Below, piece after piece: positions 31,482 through 39,637 of a stretch of DNA of 42,688 bases (position 1 is the first letter of the stretch; each line of letters begins with the position of its first letter). The notes below the pieces were generated by a model. The model saw only the letters and a list, made by a program, of their open reading frames with translations, ran no database searches and had not been told where the DNA came from. The position numbers were made by a program, and so were the translations under genes. The DNA lies in NCBI GenBank assembly GCA_031253795.1, contig JAIRVR010000043.1, forward strand, positions 1 to 42,688, written 5' to 3'. This stretch comes from Burkholderiaceae bacterium (GTDB lineage: Bacteria; Pseudomonadota; Gammaproteobacteria; Burkholderiales; Burkholderiaceae_C).

Positions 31482-32459
31482 TCAATCCAGCTTCAGGCCG
31501 GCGGTTTGCACGACCTTTTGCCAGCGCTGGCGCTCGGTGGTGATGAAGCGCGCGGTCTCGGCAGGGTTCATGGTCACGACCTCGGCGCCCTGGCCCGTCA
31601 GGCGGGCGCGCACCTCGGGCGAGCGGATGGCGGCGACCAGGGCCTCGTGCAGGCGCTGGACGATGGCCTCCGGCGTCTTGGCAGGTACGACCACGCCCTG
31701 CCAGGTGCCGGTCTCGAAGCCGGGAACACCCTGCTCGGCGATGGTGGGGACGTCGGCGGCCAGCGGCATGCGCGTGCCTTTGGACAGGCCCAGCAGCTTG
31801 AGCTTGCCGCTCTGCACATGGGGGTAGGTGGCCAGCATGCCGTTCATCAGCACCTGGGTCTGGCCGGCCACCGTGTCCTGCACGGACTGCACGCCGCCCT
31901 TGTAGGGCACGTATTCCCAGCGCGCGCCCGTGGCGCGGGCCAGTTCCACGCCGGCCAGGTGGGGCGCGCTGCCTGTGGCCGTGACGGCGAAGCTCAGGTC
32001 CTGCTTCTTGGACAGGGCCACGAGTTCCTGCAGATTGTTGGCCGGCACCGAGGGGTGGACCACCAGCAGATGGGGCGAGTAGGCCAGCATGGCCGTGCCG
32101 CGCAGGTCCCTGGAGAGGTCAAAGGGCAGCTTGGTGTACAGCGAGGGGGAGATGGCCAGCGCGCCCAGGTCGCACAGCATCAGCGTATGGCCGTCGGGCT
32201 GGGACTTGGCCAGCGCATCGGCGCCGAGGTTGCCGTTGGCGCCGGGCTTGTTCTCGATGACCACGGGCTGCTTGAGCGCCTGCGACAACAGGGGACCGAT
32301 GGAGCGCGCGATGATGTCCGAGCTGCCGCCGGGCGGGTAGGGCACGATCAGGCGGATGGGACGCGTGGGCCAGTTGCTCTGGGCCAGGGCGGCGGCGCCC
32401 GAGGCCGCCAGGGCCGAGGCGCCGGCGGCGCGCAGGAATTGCTTACGGCTCAATGTCAT
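31482..32459 (-). CDS. Bug/TctC-family periplasmic solute receptor (4)
   Basis: The 325-residue protein has an N-terminus TLSRKQFLRAAGASALAASG that resembles a twin-arginine signal with RK in place of RR, followed by AAALAQSNWPTRPIRLIVPYPPGGSSDIIAR, VIENKPGANGNLGADALA, QPDGHTLMLCD and EYVPYKGGVQSVQDTVAG. Its promoter region holds TTGTCGTACAA (32488-32498), identical as a palindromic core to the site before the GntR gene at 32577, so it is probably repressed by that protein. A strong AGGAGA site precedes ATG 32459. It lies downstream of the GntR gene on the same strand. Confidence 0.9.
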   Translation of the reverse strand: MTLSRKQFLRAAGASALAASGAAALAQSNWPTRPIRLIVPYPPGGSSDIIARSIGPLLSQALKQPVVIENKPGANGNLGADALAKSQPDGHTLMLCDLGALAISPSLYTKLPFDLSRDLRGTAMLAYSPHLLVVHPSVPANNLQELVALSKKQDLSFAVTATGSAPHLAGVELARATGARWEYVPYKGGVQSVQDTVAGQTQVLMNGMLATYPHVQSGKLKLLGLSKGTRMPLAADVPTIAEQGVPGFETGTWQGVVVPAKTPEAIVQRLHEALVAAIRSPEVRARLTGQGAEVVTMNPAETARFITTERQRWQKVVQTAGLKLD

Positions 32460-32487
32460 GCTTGTCTCCTGGGTTTTATGTTGTCAG

Positions 32488-32498
32488 TTGTCGTACAA
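32488..32498. promoter_or_regulatory. GntR-type operator before receptor gene 4
   Basis: TTGTCGTACAA matches the FadR-subfamily core TNGTNNNACNA and extends to AGTTGT-CGT-ACAACT (32486-32500), with perfect six-base arms. It sits 29 bases before the start codon of receptor 4. The same 11-mer (read on the other strand) is at 33390-33400. Confidence 0.75.
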
Positions 32499-32576
32499 CT
32501 TGAGGCGATTCTGAACCCAGAACAGGCATTCCATTCCAAGGGTATACCCTTGGGTTGTCTGAATTCCCTGAGCGGC

Positions 32577-33377
32577 TCAGCGCGGATTGCCGGGCGTGCT
32601 GGTCTTCTGGGCCAGGCGCAGGCGCTCGCGGCTGTTGGTCAGGTGGATGCGCATGGCGGCGCGCGCCGAATCGGCGTCCTGGCGCTCGATGGCCGACAGG
32701 ATTTCCTCGTGCTCGCGGTTGACGCGGCGCAGGTAGTCGGGGTCGCGCTGGGGCTGGTGGATGGAGGCGATGCGCGTGCGCGGGATCAGCTGGGCGCCGA
32801 AGTGCCGCAATATGTCGCCGAAGTAGCGGTTGCCCGTGGCCTCGGCGATCTGGGTGTGGAAGGCCAGGTCGTGGGCCACCGTGTCCTCGCCGCGCGCGAA
32901 GCTGACCTCGAAGGCCTGCAGCGCCGCCTGGATGGCGGCCAGCTGCTCGGGCGAGCGGCGCAGCGCGGCCAGGCCGGCGGATTCGGTTTCCAGGCTGATG
33001 CGCAGTTCCAGCACGGCCATCACGTCCACGGCCGTGGACAGCTCGTCGGCATTGAGCTGCAAGGCCGTGGAGGACTGGGGCGCGCGCACGAAGGTACCGA
33101 TGCCATGGCGGGTTTCGACCAGGCCCGAGGCCTGCAGGCGCGACAGGGCCTCGCGCACCACGGTGCGGCTGACCTCGTAGGTCTGCACGAGCGAGGACTC
33201 CGTGGGCAGCTTGTCGCCTTCGGCCAGCAGGCCGTTGCGGATCTTGCTCGCGAACTCGTCGAACAGCAGGGCGGCCAGATTGCGGCCGCTGCGACCGGAC
33301 TTGCCTCTCAGGGGAAGCTCGATCGATGGGGGTGATGCGGGAAATCCCTTTGCCGAACTTTCCATGGTGCTGATCAT
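32577..33377 (-). CDS. GntR-family regulator (FCD, FadR-type) of the aldarate cluster
   Basis: The 266-residue protein has a winged helix at about 33-105 (LLAEGDKLPTESSLVQTYEVSRTVVREALSRLQASGLVETRHGIGTFV) and an FCD domain at about 115-250 with ligands in VAHDLAFHTQIAEATGN, VNREHEEIL and MRIHLTNSRERL. A GGAG site supports ATG 33377; an in-frame ATG at 33365 is the alternative. The sequence resembles regulators of sugar-acid catabolism. Identical operator cores lie 12 bases before its own start and before receptor 4, so it probably represses both itself and the adjacent receptor gene, and the divergent enolase-family gene at 33479. Confidence 0.9.
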   Translation of the reverse strand: MISTMESSAKGFPASPPSIELPLRGKSGRSGRNLAALLFDEFASKIRNGLLAEGDKLPTESSLVQTYEVSRTVVREALSRLQASGLVETRHGIGTFVRAPQSSTALQLNADELSTAVDVMAVLELRISLETESAGLAALRRSPEQLAAIQAALQAFEVSFARGEDTVAHDLAFHTQIAEATGNRYFGDILRHFGAQLIPRTRIASIHQPQRDPDYLRRVNREHEEILSAIERQDADSARAAMRIHLTNSRERLRLAQKTSTPGNPR

Positions 33378-33389
33378 AATCGCTCCAAG

Positions 33390-33400
33390 TTGTACGACAA
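33390..33400. promoter_or_regulatory. GntR-type operator between gntR and enolase-family gene
   Basis: TTGTACGACAA (reverse complement TTGTCGTACAA) has GTTGT/ACAAC arms at 33389-33401. It is the exact partner of the site at 32488-32498. It is placed in the 101-base divergent gap, 12 bases before the gntR start and 78 bases before the enolase-family gene, where it can act on both. Confidence 0.75.
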
Positions 33401-33478
33401 CATATCACAAGACGTCTGCCTCAGCGACACCTTACCACCGACCGCCTTTCTCACGCATCCGACCTGCGCCGTCCCAAG

Positions 33479-34774
33479 ATGAGCACTTCCCACGCGATCC
33501 GCCACATCCGCATCACGCCCATTGCCTTCCGTGATCCGCCCCTGCTCAATGCCGCGGGCATCCATGAGCCCTGGGCGCTGCGCTCCATCATCGAGATCGA
33601 GACCGCTTCGGGCCTGGTCGGCATCAACGAAAGCTATGGCGACCAGCCCATGCTGGATGCGCTGGCCAAGGCCGCCCCGGCCCTGGTCGGACTGTCTCCC
33701 TGGGCACTCAATGCCATGGAGGAGCGCGTTGCGGCCCTGGTGGCGCCGCCGGCGCAGACGGCATCGGAGTTCCTGGGCCAGCAGGTGTCGCTGGCGCCGG
33801 GCACCCATGTATCCAAGACCGTGGCCAAGGTGGTCAGTGCCTTCGAGGTGGCCATGCTCGACCTGCAGGGCCAGTTGGCGGCGGCGCCCGTGGTCGACCT
33901 GCTCGGCGGTGCGGCGCGCGACAGCGTGCCCTTTTCAGCCTACCTGTTCTACAAGTACGCCGAGCATGTGGGCCAGCCCTATGCGCCCGATGCCTGGGGC
34001 GAGGCCCTGACGCCCCCGCAACTGGTGGCGCAGGCCCGCCGCATGATGGACGAGTACGGCTTCCAGAGCATCAAGCTCAAGGCCGGTGCCCTGCCTCCCG
34101 AGCAGGAGGCCGCCGGCATCCTGGCCCTGGCCCGGGCCTTTCCGGGCACACCGCTGCGCATAGACCCCAACGGCAACTGGACGGTGAAGACCAGCCTGGA
34201 GGTGGTGCAGCAGTTGCGCGGCGTGCTCGAATACTACGAGGACCCGGCCCCGGGCCTGGACGGCATGGCCGCCGTGGCGCGCGAATGCGATGTGCCCCTG
34301 GCCACGAACATGGTGGTGACGGACTTCGCCGAGTTCCGGCGCAATGCCGACATGGGCTGCCCCGTGAAGATCGTGCTCAGCGACCACCACTACTGGGGCG
34401 GCCTGCGTGCCACCCAGCGCCTGTCCACGCTGTGCCGCACCTTCGATCTGGGCCTGTCCATGCACAGCAACTCCCACCTGGGCGTGAGCCTGGTGGCCAT
34501 GACCCACCTGTGCGCCAGCGTGCCCCTGCTGACCTATGCCTGCGATACGCACTACCCCTGGCAGGACGAGGAAGTGGTCGCGGGCGGCCGCCTGCGCTTC
34601 GAGCAGGGCCGCCTGCGCGTGCCCACGACGCCGGGTCTGGGCGTGACGCTGGATCCCGAGGCCCTGGCCCGCCTGCACGACAACTACCTGCGCTGCGGCA
34701 TCCGCCACCGCGACGATCTGGGACAGATGCGCAAGTACGACCCGTCCTTCACGGGAAGGCAGCCACGCTTCTGA
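33479..34774 (+). CDS. Glucarate dehydratase-like enolase superfamily enzyme
   Basis: The 431-residue enzyme has the glucarate dehydratase active-site pattern: Lys199 and Lys201 in SIKLKAG, Asp229 in RIDPNGNW, Glu254 in YYEDPAPG, Asn277 in TNMVVTDF, Asp302 in LSDHHYWGG and His329 in MHSNSHLGVS. It is thus a probable acid-sugar dehydratase acting through a His-Asp dyad. It is clearly different from the gudD product at 25778 along most of its length, so it may act on another aldarate or a related acid. It starts a plus-strand unit with a Bug receptor 60 bases downstream, divergent from the GntR gene. No strong ribosome site precedes ATG 33479. Confidence 0.85.
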   Translation: MSTSHAIRHIRITPIAFRDPPLLNAAGIHEPWALRSIIEIETASGLVGINESYGDQPMLDALAKAAPALVGLSPWALNAMEERVAALVAPPAQTASEFLGQQVSLAPGTHVSKTVAKVVSAFEVAMLDLQGQLAAAPVVDLLGGAARDSVPFSAYLFYKYAEHVGQPYAPDAWGEALTPPQLVAQARRMMDEYGFQSIKLKAGALPPEQEAAGILALARAFPGTPLRIDPNGNWTVKTSLEVVQQLRGVLEYYEDPAPGLDGMAAVARECDVPLATNMVVTDFAEFRRNADMGCPVKIVLSDHHYWGGLRATQRLSTLCRTFDLGLSMHSNSHLGVSLVAMTHLCASVPLLTYACDTHYPWQDEEVVAGGRLRFEQGRLRVPTTPGLGVTLDPEALARLHDNYLRCGIRHRDDLGQMRKYDPSFTGRQPRF

Positions 34775-34834
34775 GCGCGGGCGACGGCCTTTTTTTCAAC
34801 GATTCCAACGACACGGACCTTCAGGAGACAAGAC

Positions 34835-35830
34835 ATGCAACGCCGCACACTGATCCAACATTCCCTGGCCGCCGGTGCCTTGCTGCTGGGCGCCAGCTTC
34901 GCCGCCGCGCCCGCCCTGGCCCAGGGCAACTGGCCCACGGGCAAGCCCATCACCTACCTGGTGCCCTTTCCTCCGGGCGGGAACACCGACACCCTGGCCC
35001 GCGTGATCGCCCAGCCCCTGAGCAAGGCCCTGGGCACGCCCGTGGTCATCGAAAACCGGGGCGGTGCCGGCGGCAGCGTGGGCTCGGCCCTGGCCGCGCG
35101 CGCACCGGCCGACGGCTACACCATCCTGGGCGGCACCATCAGCTCGCACGCCATCAATGTGAGCCTGTATTCCAAGCTCGACTACGACCCCGTCAAATCC
35201 TTCACGCCCGTGGCCATGCTGGGTTCGGGTCCCCTGGTGCTGGTGGTACCCGCCGCCAGCCCCTACAAGACGTTGGCCGACGTGCTGGCCGCCAGCAAGG
35301 CCAAGGCCGGCGGGCTGACCTCGGCCTCGCCGGGCAACGGCACCTCCAACCACATGGCGCTGGAGCTGCTGGCCTATCAGACCGGCGTGAAGTTCACGCA
35401 TGTGCCCTACAAGGGCAGCGGCCCGGCCGTCCAGGACGTGATCGGTGGCCAGGTGGACATGATGTTCGACACGGCCCTGGTCGTGGGCCCGCATGTGCAG
35501 TCGGGCAAGCTGCGCCCCATTGCCGTCACCAGCTCCAAGCGGCTGGAGTCTCTGCCCGACGTGCCCACCATTGCCGAGGCCGGCGAGAAGGGCTTCGACA
35601 TGGGCTCGTGGCAGGCCGTGTTCGCGCCTGCGGGCACGCCCAAGCCCATCGTGGACCGGCTGCACGCGGAAATCATGAAAATCGTGGCCACGCCCGAGGT
35701 ACAGGCGCGACTGAAGAACTTCGGCATGCTGCCCTCGCAGATGACACCGGCCGAGCTGGGCGACTACCAGAAGGCCGAGGTGGCCAAATGGGGGCAGGTG
35801 ATCAAGGCGGCTGGAATAAAAGCCGAATGA
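34835..35830 (+). CDS. Bug/TctC-family periplasmic solute receptor (5)
   Basis: The 331-residue protein has a signal peptide (MQRRTLIQHSLAAGALLLG to ALAQ, with RR early, so Tat-like) and the Bug motifs KPITYLVPFPPGGNTDTLAR, VIENRGGAGGSVGSALA, APADGYTILGG and THVPYKGSGPAVQDVIGGQV. It follows the enolase-family dehydratase by 60 bases and precedes garD, so it probably delivers the aldarate used by these enzymes. The leader CAGGAGACAAGAC is close to that of receptors 2, 3 and 4. No TctA/TctB genes are near. Confidence 0.9.
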   Translation: MQRRTLIQHSLAAGALLLGASFAAAPALAQGNWPTGKPITYLVPFPPGGNTDTLARVIAQPLSKALGTPVVIENRGGAGGSVGSALAARAPADGYTILGGTISSHAINVSLYSKLDYDPVKSFTPVAMLGSGPLVLVVPAASPYKTLADVLAASKAKAGGLTSASPGNGTSNHMALELLAYQTGVKFTHVPYKGSGPAVQDVIGGQVDMMFDTALVVGPHVQSGKLRPIAVTSSKRLESLPDVPTIAEAGEKGFDMGSWQAVFAPAGTPKPIVDRLHAEIMKIVATPEVQARLKNFGMLPSQMTPAELGDYQKAEVAKWGQVIKAAGIKAE

Positions 35831-35922
35831 CCCCATGAGGCGCTTCGCGCCTTCCCCCTTCTCGCTTCGCGGAGGGGGACAACGCCTTCGCCGCGAGGCG
35901 GCTCTTGCTCGGCGTTCCTGGG
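35831..35922 (+). repeat. Dispersed two-hairpin intergenic repeat, copy D
   Basis: It reads CCCCATGAGGCGCTTCGCGCC then TTCCCCC, a loop, GGAGGGGGAC and ends near GGCGTTCCTGGG. Stems AGGCGC-TTC-GCGCCT and CCCCC/GGGGG are both present. It begins just after the stop codon of receptor 5, in the 161-base gap before garD. Confidence 0.65.
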
Positions 35923-35991
35923 TTGGGACGTGACGGTTGCGAGGGCTGCGCTTCGATTGCGGCAGGCTCCTTAGCACATCGAGACATTGCC

Positions 35992-37557
35992 ATGAGTACC
36001 CCACTTGCCCTTTCCATCAGCATGCATCCGGCCGACAACGTGGCCATCGTGGCCAATGACGGAGGGCTGCCGGCCGGCACGGTGCTGGCCAGCGGCCTGG
36101 TGCTGGTCGACAAGGTGCCGCAGGCGCACAAGGTGGCCCTGGTGGACATTCCGGAAGGTGGCGAGGTGCGCCGCTACAACGTGGTCATAGGCCATGCGCT
36201 GCAGGCCCTGCCCGCGGGCAGCTGGGTGCACGAGCGCCTGCTGCGCATGCCCGAGGCGCGCTCGCTGCAGGGCCTGCCGATCGCCACCGTCCAGCCGCCC
36301 GCGCTGGAGCCGCTGACGGGCTATACCTTCGAGGGCTACCGCAATGCCGACGGCTCGGTGGGCACGCGCAACATCCTGGCCATCACCACGACGGTGCAGT
36401 GCGTGGCGGGGGTGCTGGATTTCGCGGTGCGCCGCATCAAGGCCGAGCTGCTGCCGCTCTATCCCCGGGTGGACGATGTGGTGGGACTGGAGCACACCTA
36501 TGGCTGCGGCGTGGCCATCGATGCCGTGGGCGCCGAGATACCGCAGCGCACGCTGCGCAACATCAGCCACAACCCGAACTTCGGGGGCGAGGTGATGGTG
36601 GTCAGCCTGGGGTGCGAAAAGCTGCAGCCCGAGCGCCTGCTGCCGCCGGGCTCCTTTCCCATCGTCGACGAGCGTTCGCCCGACCTGGACGTGGTCTGCC
36701 TGCAGGACGAGGCCCATGTGGGCTTCATGTCCATGGTCGACTCCATCATGGACAGCGCCAGGACGCACCTGGAGCGCCTGAATGCGCGGCAGCGCGAGAC
36801 CGTTCCCGCCAGCGCCCTGGTGGTGGGCGTGCAGTGCGGCGGCAGCGACGCCTTCAGCGGCGTCACGGCCAACCCGGCCGTGGGCTTTTGCACCGACCTG
36901 CTGGTGCGCGCGGGCGCGACCGTGATGTTCAGCGAAGTCACCGAAGTGCGCGACGGCATAGACCAGCTCACGGCGCGCGCTGGCAGCCCCGAGGTGGCCG
37001 AGGCCATGATCCAGGAAATGGCCTGGTACGACGCCTACCTGGACAAGGGCCGTGTGGACCGCAGCGCCAACACCACGCCCGGCAACAAGAAGGGCGGCCT
37101 GTCCAACATCGTCGAAAAGGCCATGGGCTCCATCATCAAGAGCGGCTCGGCCCCCATCACGGGCGTGCTCTCTCCGGGCCAGAGGCTGGCCGACCGCGGC
37201 ATACGCAGCGGTCTGGTCTATGCGGCCACGCCGGCCAGCGACTTCATCTGCGGCACGCTGCAGCTGGCGGCCGGCATGAACCTGCATGTGTTCACCACGG
37301 GCCGCGGCACGCCCTATGGCCTGGCCCAGGTGCCCGTGATCAAGGTGGCCACGCGCAGCGACCTGGCGCGGCGCTGGCACGATCTGATGGATGTGAACGC
37401 CGGCCGCATCGCCGAAGGCCAGGCCACCATTGCCGACGTGGGCTGGGAAATGTTCCAGCTGATGCTGGACGTGGCCAGCGGGCGCAAGAAGACCTGGGCC
37501 GAGCAGTGGAAGCTGCACAACGCCCTGGTGCTGTTCAATCCCGCGCCGGTGACCTGA
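35992..37557 (+). CDS. garD: Galactarate dehydratase
   Basis: The 521-residue enzyme dehydrates galactarate (mucate) to 5-keto-4-deoxyglucarate, the same product as gudD. It belongs to the UxaA/GarD family. An N-terminal SAF-like domain (about 1-90, with [16 protein letters not shown] and the run [16 protein letters not shown]) precedes the large catalytic domain, with [62 protein letters not shown] and [21 protein letters not shown]. The cysteines in TTVQC, YGCG, SLGCEK and QCGGSD are family-conserved. ATG 35992 (MSTPLAL) is preferred over the open extension to 35905, which lies in repeat DNA. It ends the aldarate cluster. Confidence 0.93.
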   Translation: MSTPLALSISMHPADNVAIVANDGGLPAGTVLASGLVLVDKVPQAHKVALVDIPEGGEVRRYNVVIGHALQALPAGSWVHERLLRMPEARSLQGLPIATVQPPALEPLTGYTFEGYRNADGSVGTRNILAITTTVQCVAGVLDFAVRRIKAELLPLYPRVDDVVGLEHTYGCGVAIDAVGAEIPQRTLRNISHNPNFGGEVMVVSLGCEKLQPERLLPPGSFPIVDERSPDLDVVCLQDEAHVGFMSMVDSIMDSARTHLERLNARQRETVPASALVVGVQCGGSDAFSGVTANPAVGFCTDLLVRAGATVMFSEVTEVRDGIDQLTARAGSPEVAEAMIQEMAWYDAYLDKGRVDRSANTTPGNKKGGLSNIVEKAMGSIIKSGSAPITGVLSPGQRLADRGIRSGLVYAATPASDFICGTLQLAAGMNLHVFTTGRGTPYGLAQVPVIKVATRSDLARRWHDLMDVNAGRIAEGQATIADVGWEMFQLMLDVASGRKKTWAEQWKLHNALVLFNPAPVT

Positions 37558-37590
37558 AAAAAACGGATGGGATAACGCACGATCAACGGA

Positions 37591-39315
37591 TCAGGCGTTG
37601 AACTGCAGCGCGTTGGTCAAGTCGCCCATTGGCTGATGGCCGCGCGCGATCATGGCGTTGTCACGCTGCTGGATACCATCCAGCGTTTCCAGGTCGAAGG
37701 TGCGGGTGATCAGGCGCAGGATGGAGCCCGTGTCGTAGATGGTGTGGTCCACCGTGCCCTTGCGGGCGAAGGGCGATACCACCAGTGCCGGGATGCGGAC
37801 GCCGGGTCCCCAGCGGTCGCCCTTGGGCGGCGCCACGTGGTCCCACCAGCCGCCGTTCTCGTCCACCGTGACCACCACCACCATATTCTTCCACTGCGGG
37901 CCGGCCTGCAGGCACTTGACGATGTGCGCGATGTGGCGGTCGCCCGAGGCGATGTCGGCGTAGCCGGCGTGCATGTTCAGGTTGCCCTGCGGCTTGTAGA
38001 AGGTCACCGGTGGCAGGTGGCCGGCCTCGACGGCGGCCAGGAAGCGGTTGGTGCGCGACTCGTCACCCAGACCGCCGTCGCGCAGGCGCTTGTGGCGCTC
38101 AGCGGGATGGTCGGGACCCAGGTTCTTGAAATAATTGAATGGCTGGTGGTGGTACTGGAAGTTCGGGATCTTGGGGATGCCCCCGGAATCCTTGAACTCG
38201 TCCAGCGTCGCCTGCCAGGCGCCGGCGTACCAAGCCCATTCGATGCCTTTCTTGTCGAGCTTGTCGCCGATGTGTTCGTGGGTCTGCGGCACCAGCACAC
38301 TGGGCTGGTTCGGTTCGGCGTATGCCGGATTGCTCTTGTCACGCGGCGAGGTAGGCCAGTACGGCGGGGCCATGGTATTGACCGCGTAGCCATCCGGTGT
38401 CAGTGCGCTGGGGCCGAATTTCGGCACGCCCTGCATGGCGCTGGCCGGGCTGTTCTCGGATGGCTCCAGTTCGGGCGACAACGGATTGTTGTCGCGGGTC
38501 CTGGCGACCTGGGTGCGCGCGACCGAGTCCATCACGTTGGGATAGAAGCCGGGTCTTGCTGCGACCAGGTACTGGTGGTTCATGAAGGAACCACCGAAAG
38601 CGCCCTGGAAGAAGTTGTCGCACAGGACAAACTCGCGGGCTATGTCCCACAGACGCAGGTTGAACCTGGTGTCGGCATAGTGGCCCATCACCAGCGCACC
38701 GGAGTCAGCCCAGGCAACGAACCTGTCGTTCTTGCCGCCGTTGATCTGCATCTGGTTCTGGTAGAACACGTGCCACAGGTCGCGGGTGACCAAGCCCAGC
38801 GGCAGTGCTTCGCCTCGCGGGCCCTTGAGTGCGAAGGGGGCGTTGGGCAGGTTGGTCTGGTATTGCTTGCCGGCCTCGTAGATCACGCCTTCGATGGTTT
38901 GCTCCTGGCCGACCACGCCACCCCACACCTGCGGCAATTGCCTGAGCAGGCTGCCGTCGCGGTCGCGCTGCAGATATTCCTCCGGCCTGAGTTTGGACAG
39001 CGGCTTCTCCACACCCGGGAAATCGCCGAACAGGTTGTTGAAGCTGCGGTTTTCGGCGTAGATGACCACGATGGTCTTGACGTTGTCGCGCAGTGCGCGG
39101 TCCAGTGCCAGGGCGTTGGCTGGATTGCCGGCCGGATCGTGCGCGTTGCCATGCGTGGCGCAGGCGGTCAAGGTGCCTCCTGCGCTGAGTGCGGCCACGC
39201 CGCCCAGGAAGCGACGGCGGCTATTGCTTTGCGGGGCCCTGGCCGGTGTGGCGCCATGTTCCTGGACGGCAGACGAGGGCTTGCCGCCCGGGGTGGATGG
39301 GTCGTGGATGCTCAT
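37591..39315 (-). CDS. AcpA/phospholipase C-family acid phosphatase, Tat-exported
   Basis: The 574-residue enzyme is of the phosphoesterase family that includes AcpA and non-specific phospholipase C. The metal and nucleophile block is ENRSFNNLFGDFPG (about 88-101), and the C-terminal metal site is VVTVDENGGWWDHVAPPKGDRWGPGVRIPALVVSPFARKG. Export is by the twin-arginine pathway (NSRRRFLGG, residues 31-39) and a possible lipobox LTAC follows (Cys52). It is a single gene, convergent with garD across 33 bases. GC content in a sampled 60-base stretch is near 65%, not strikingly different from the neighbours. Substrate could be phosphomonoesters or phospholipids. Confidence 0.85.
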   Translation of the reverse strand: MSIHDPSTPGGKPSSAVQEHGATPARAPQSNSRRRFLGGVAALSAGGTLTACATHGNAHDPAGNPANALALDRALRDNVKTIVVIYAENRSFNNLFGDFPGVEKPLSKLRPEEYLQRDRDGSLLRQLPQVWGGVVGQEQTIEGVIYEAGKQYQTNLPNAPFALKGPRGEALPLGLVTRDLWHVFYQNQMQINGGKNDRFVAWADSGALVMGHYADTRFNLRLWDIAREFVLCDNFFQGAFGGSFMNHQYLVAARPGFYPNVMDSVARTQVARTRDNNPLSPELEPSENSPASAMQGVPKFGPSALTPDGYAVNTMAPPYWPTSPRDKSNPAYAEPNQPSVLVPQTHEHIGDKLDKKGIEWAWYAGAWQATLDEFKDSGGIPKIPNFQYHHQPFNYFKNLGPDHPAERHKRLRDGGLGDESRTNRFLAAVEAGHLPPVTFYKPQGNLNMHAGYADIASGDRHIAHIVKCLQAGPQWKNMVVVVTVDENGGWWDHVAPPKGDRWGPGVRIPALVVSPFARKGTVDHTIYDTGSILRLITRTFDLETLDGIQQRDNAMIARGHQPMGDLTNALQFNA

Positions 39316-39637
39316 GGGTGCTGCAGGGTGGGATGGGGTTGAAAGGCGCGCAATGGCGGGGGAGGCCGATTTATATGGCGCGCAAGGGCCTCGTGCGTGC
39401 GATGACATGGCTCATCTGCGCGCCAAGGTAGGCAGGCTGCGCGCCATTGCATTGAGTGGTCGCGGTGCCTGGAGTCGCAGCCCGATTGGATGAGCGTGCG
39501 CATCCGGAGCTCCCGCGCGCGGCAGCGTGAAACCCTGGCCGCCAGCATCCTGTTCCGTGACCTGGGGCGGTGGCCGGGCGCAACCCTGTCGGCACAGGCT
39601 GACAGGGCAGGGCGGCCGCACTGCGCACAATGGGGCC
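39316..39637. other. 322-base gap upstream of acpA-like and YihY-like genes
   Basis: This divergent gap holds the promoters of the phosphatase (minus) and the YihY-like gene (plus). I find no clear gene, strong palindrome, or repeat. Open frames crossing it on both strands have no domain sequence and no ribosome sites and look like GC-rich chance frames. Confidence 0.5.

Noticed and set aside
31125..33335. A 736-codon plus-strand open frame over kdgD, receptor 4 and gntR
   Set aside because: Same composition of His/Gly/Gln/Arg, antisense to well-supported genes; it runs through the 15-bp repeat only because 15 is a multiple of three.
34775..34834. T-run terminator between the second dehydratase and receptor 5
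   Set aside because: A run of seven T is present but only a three-bp stem can form before it.
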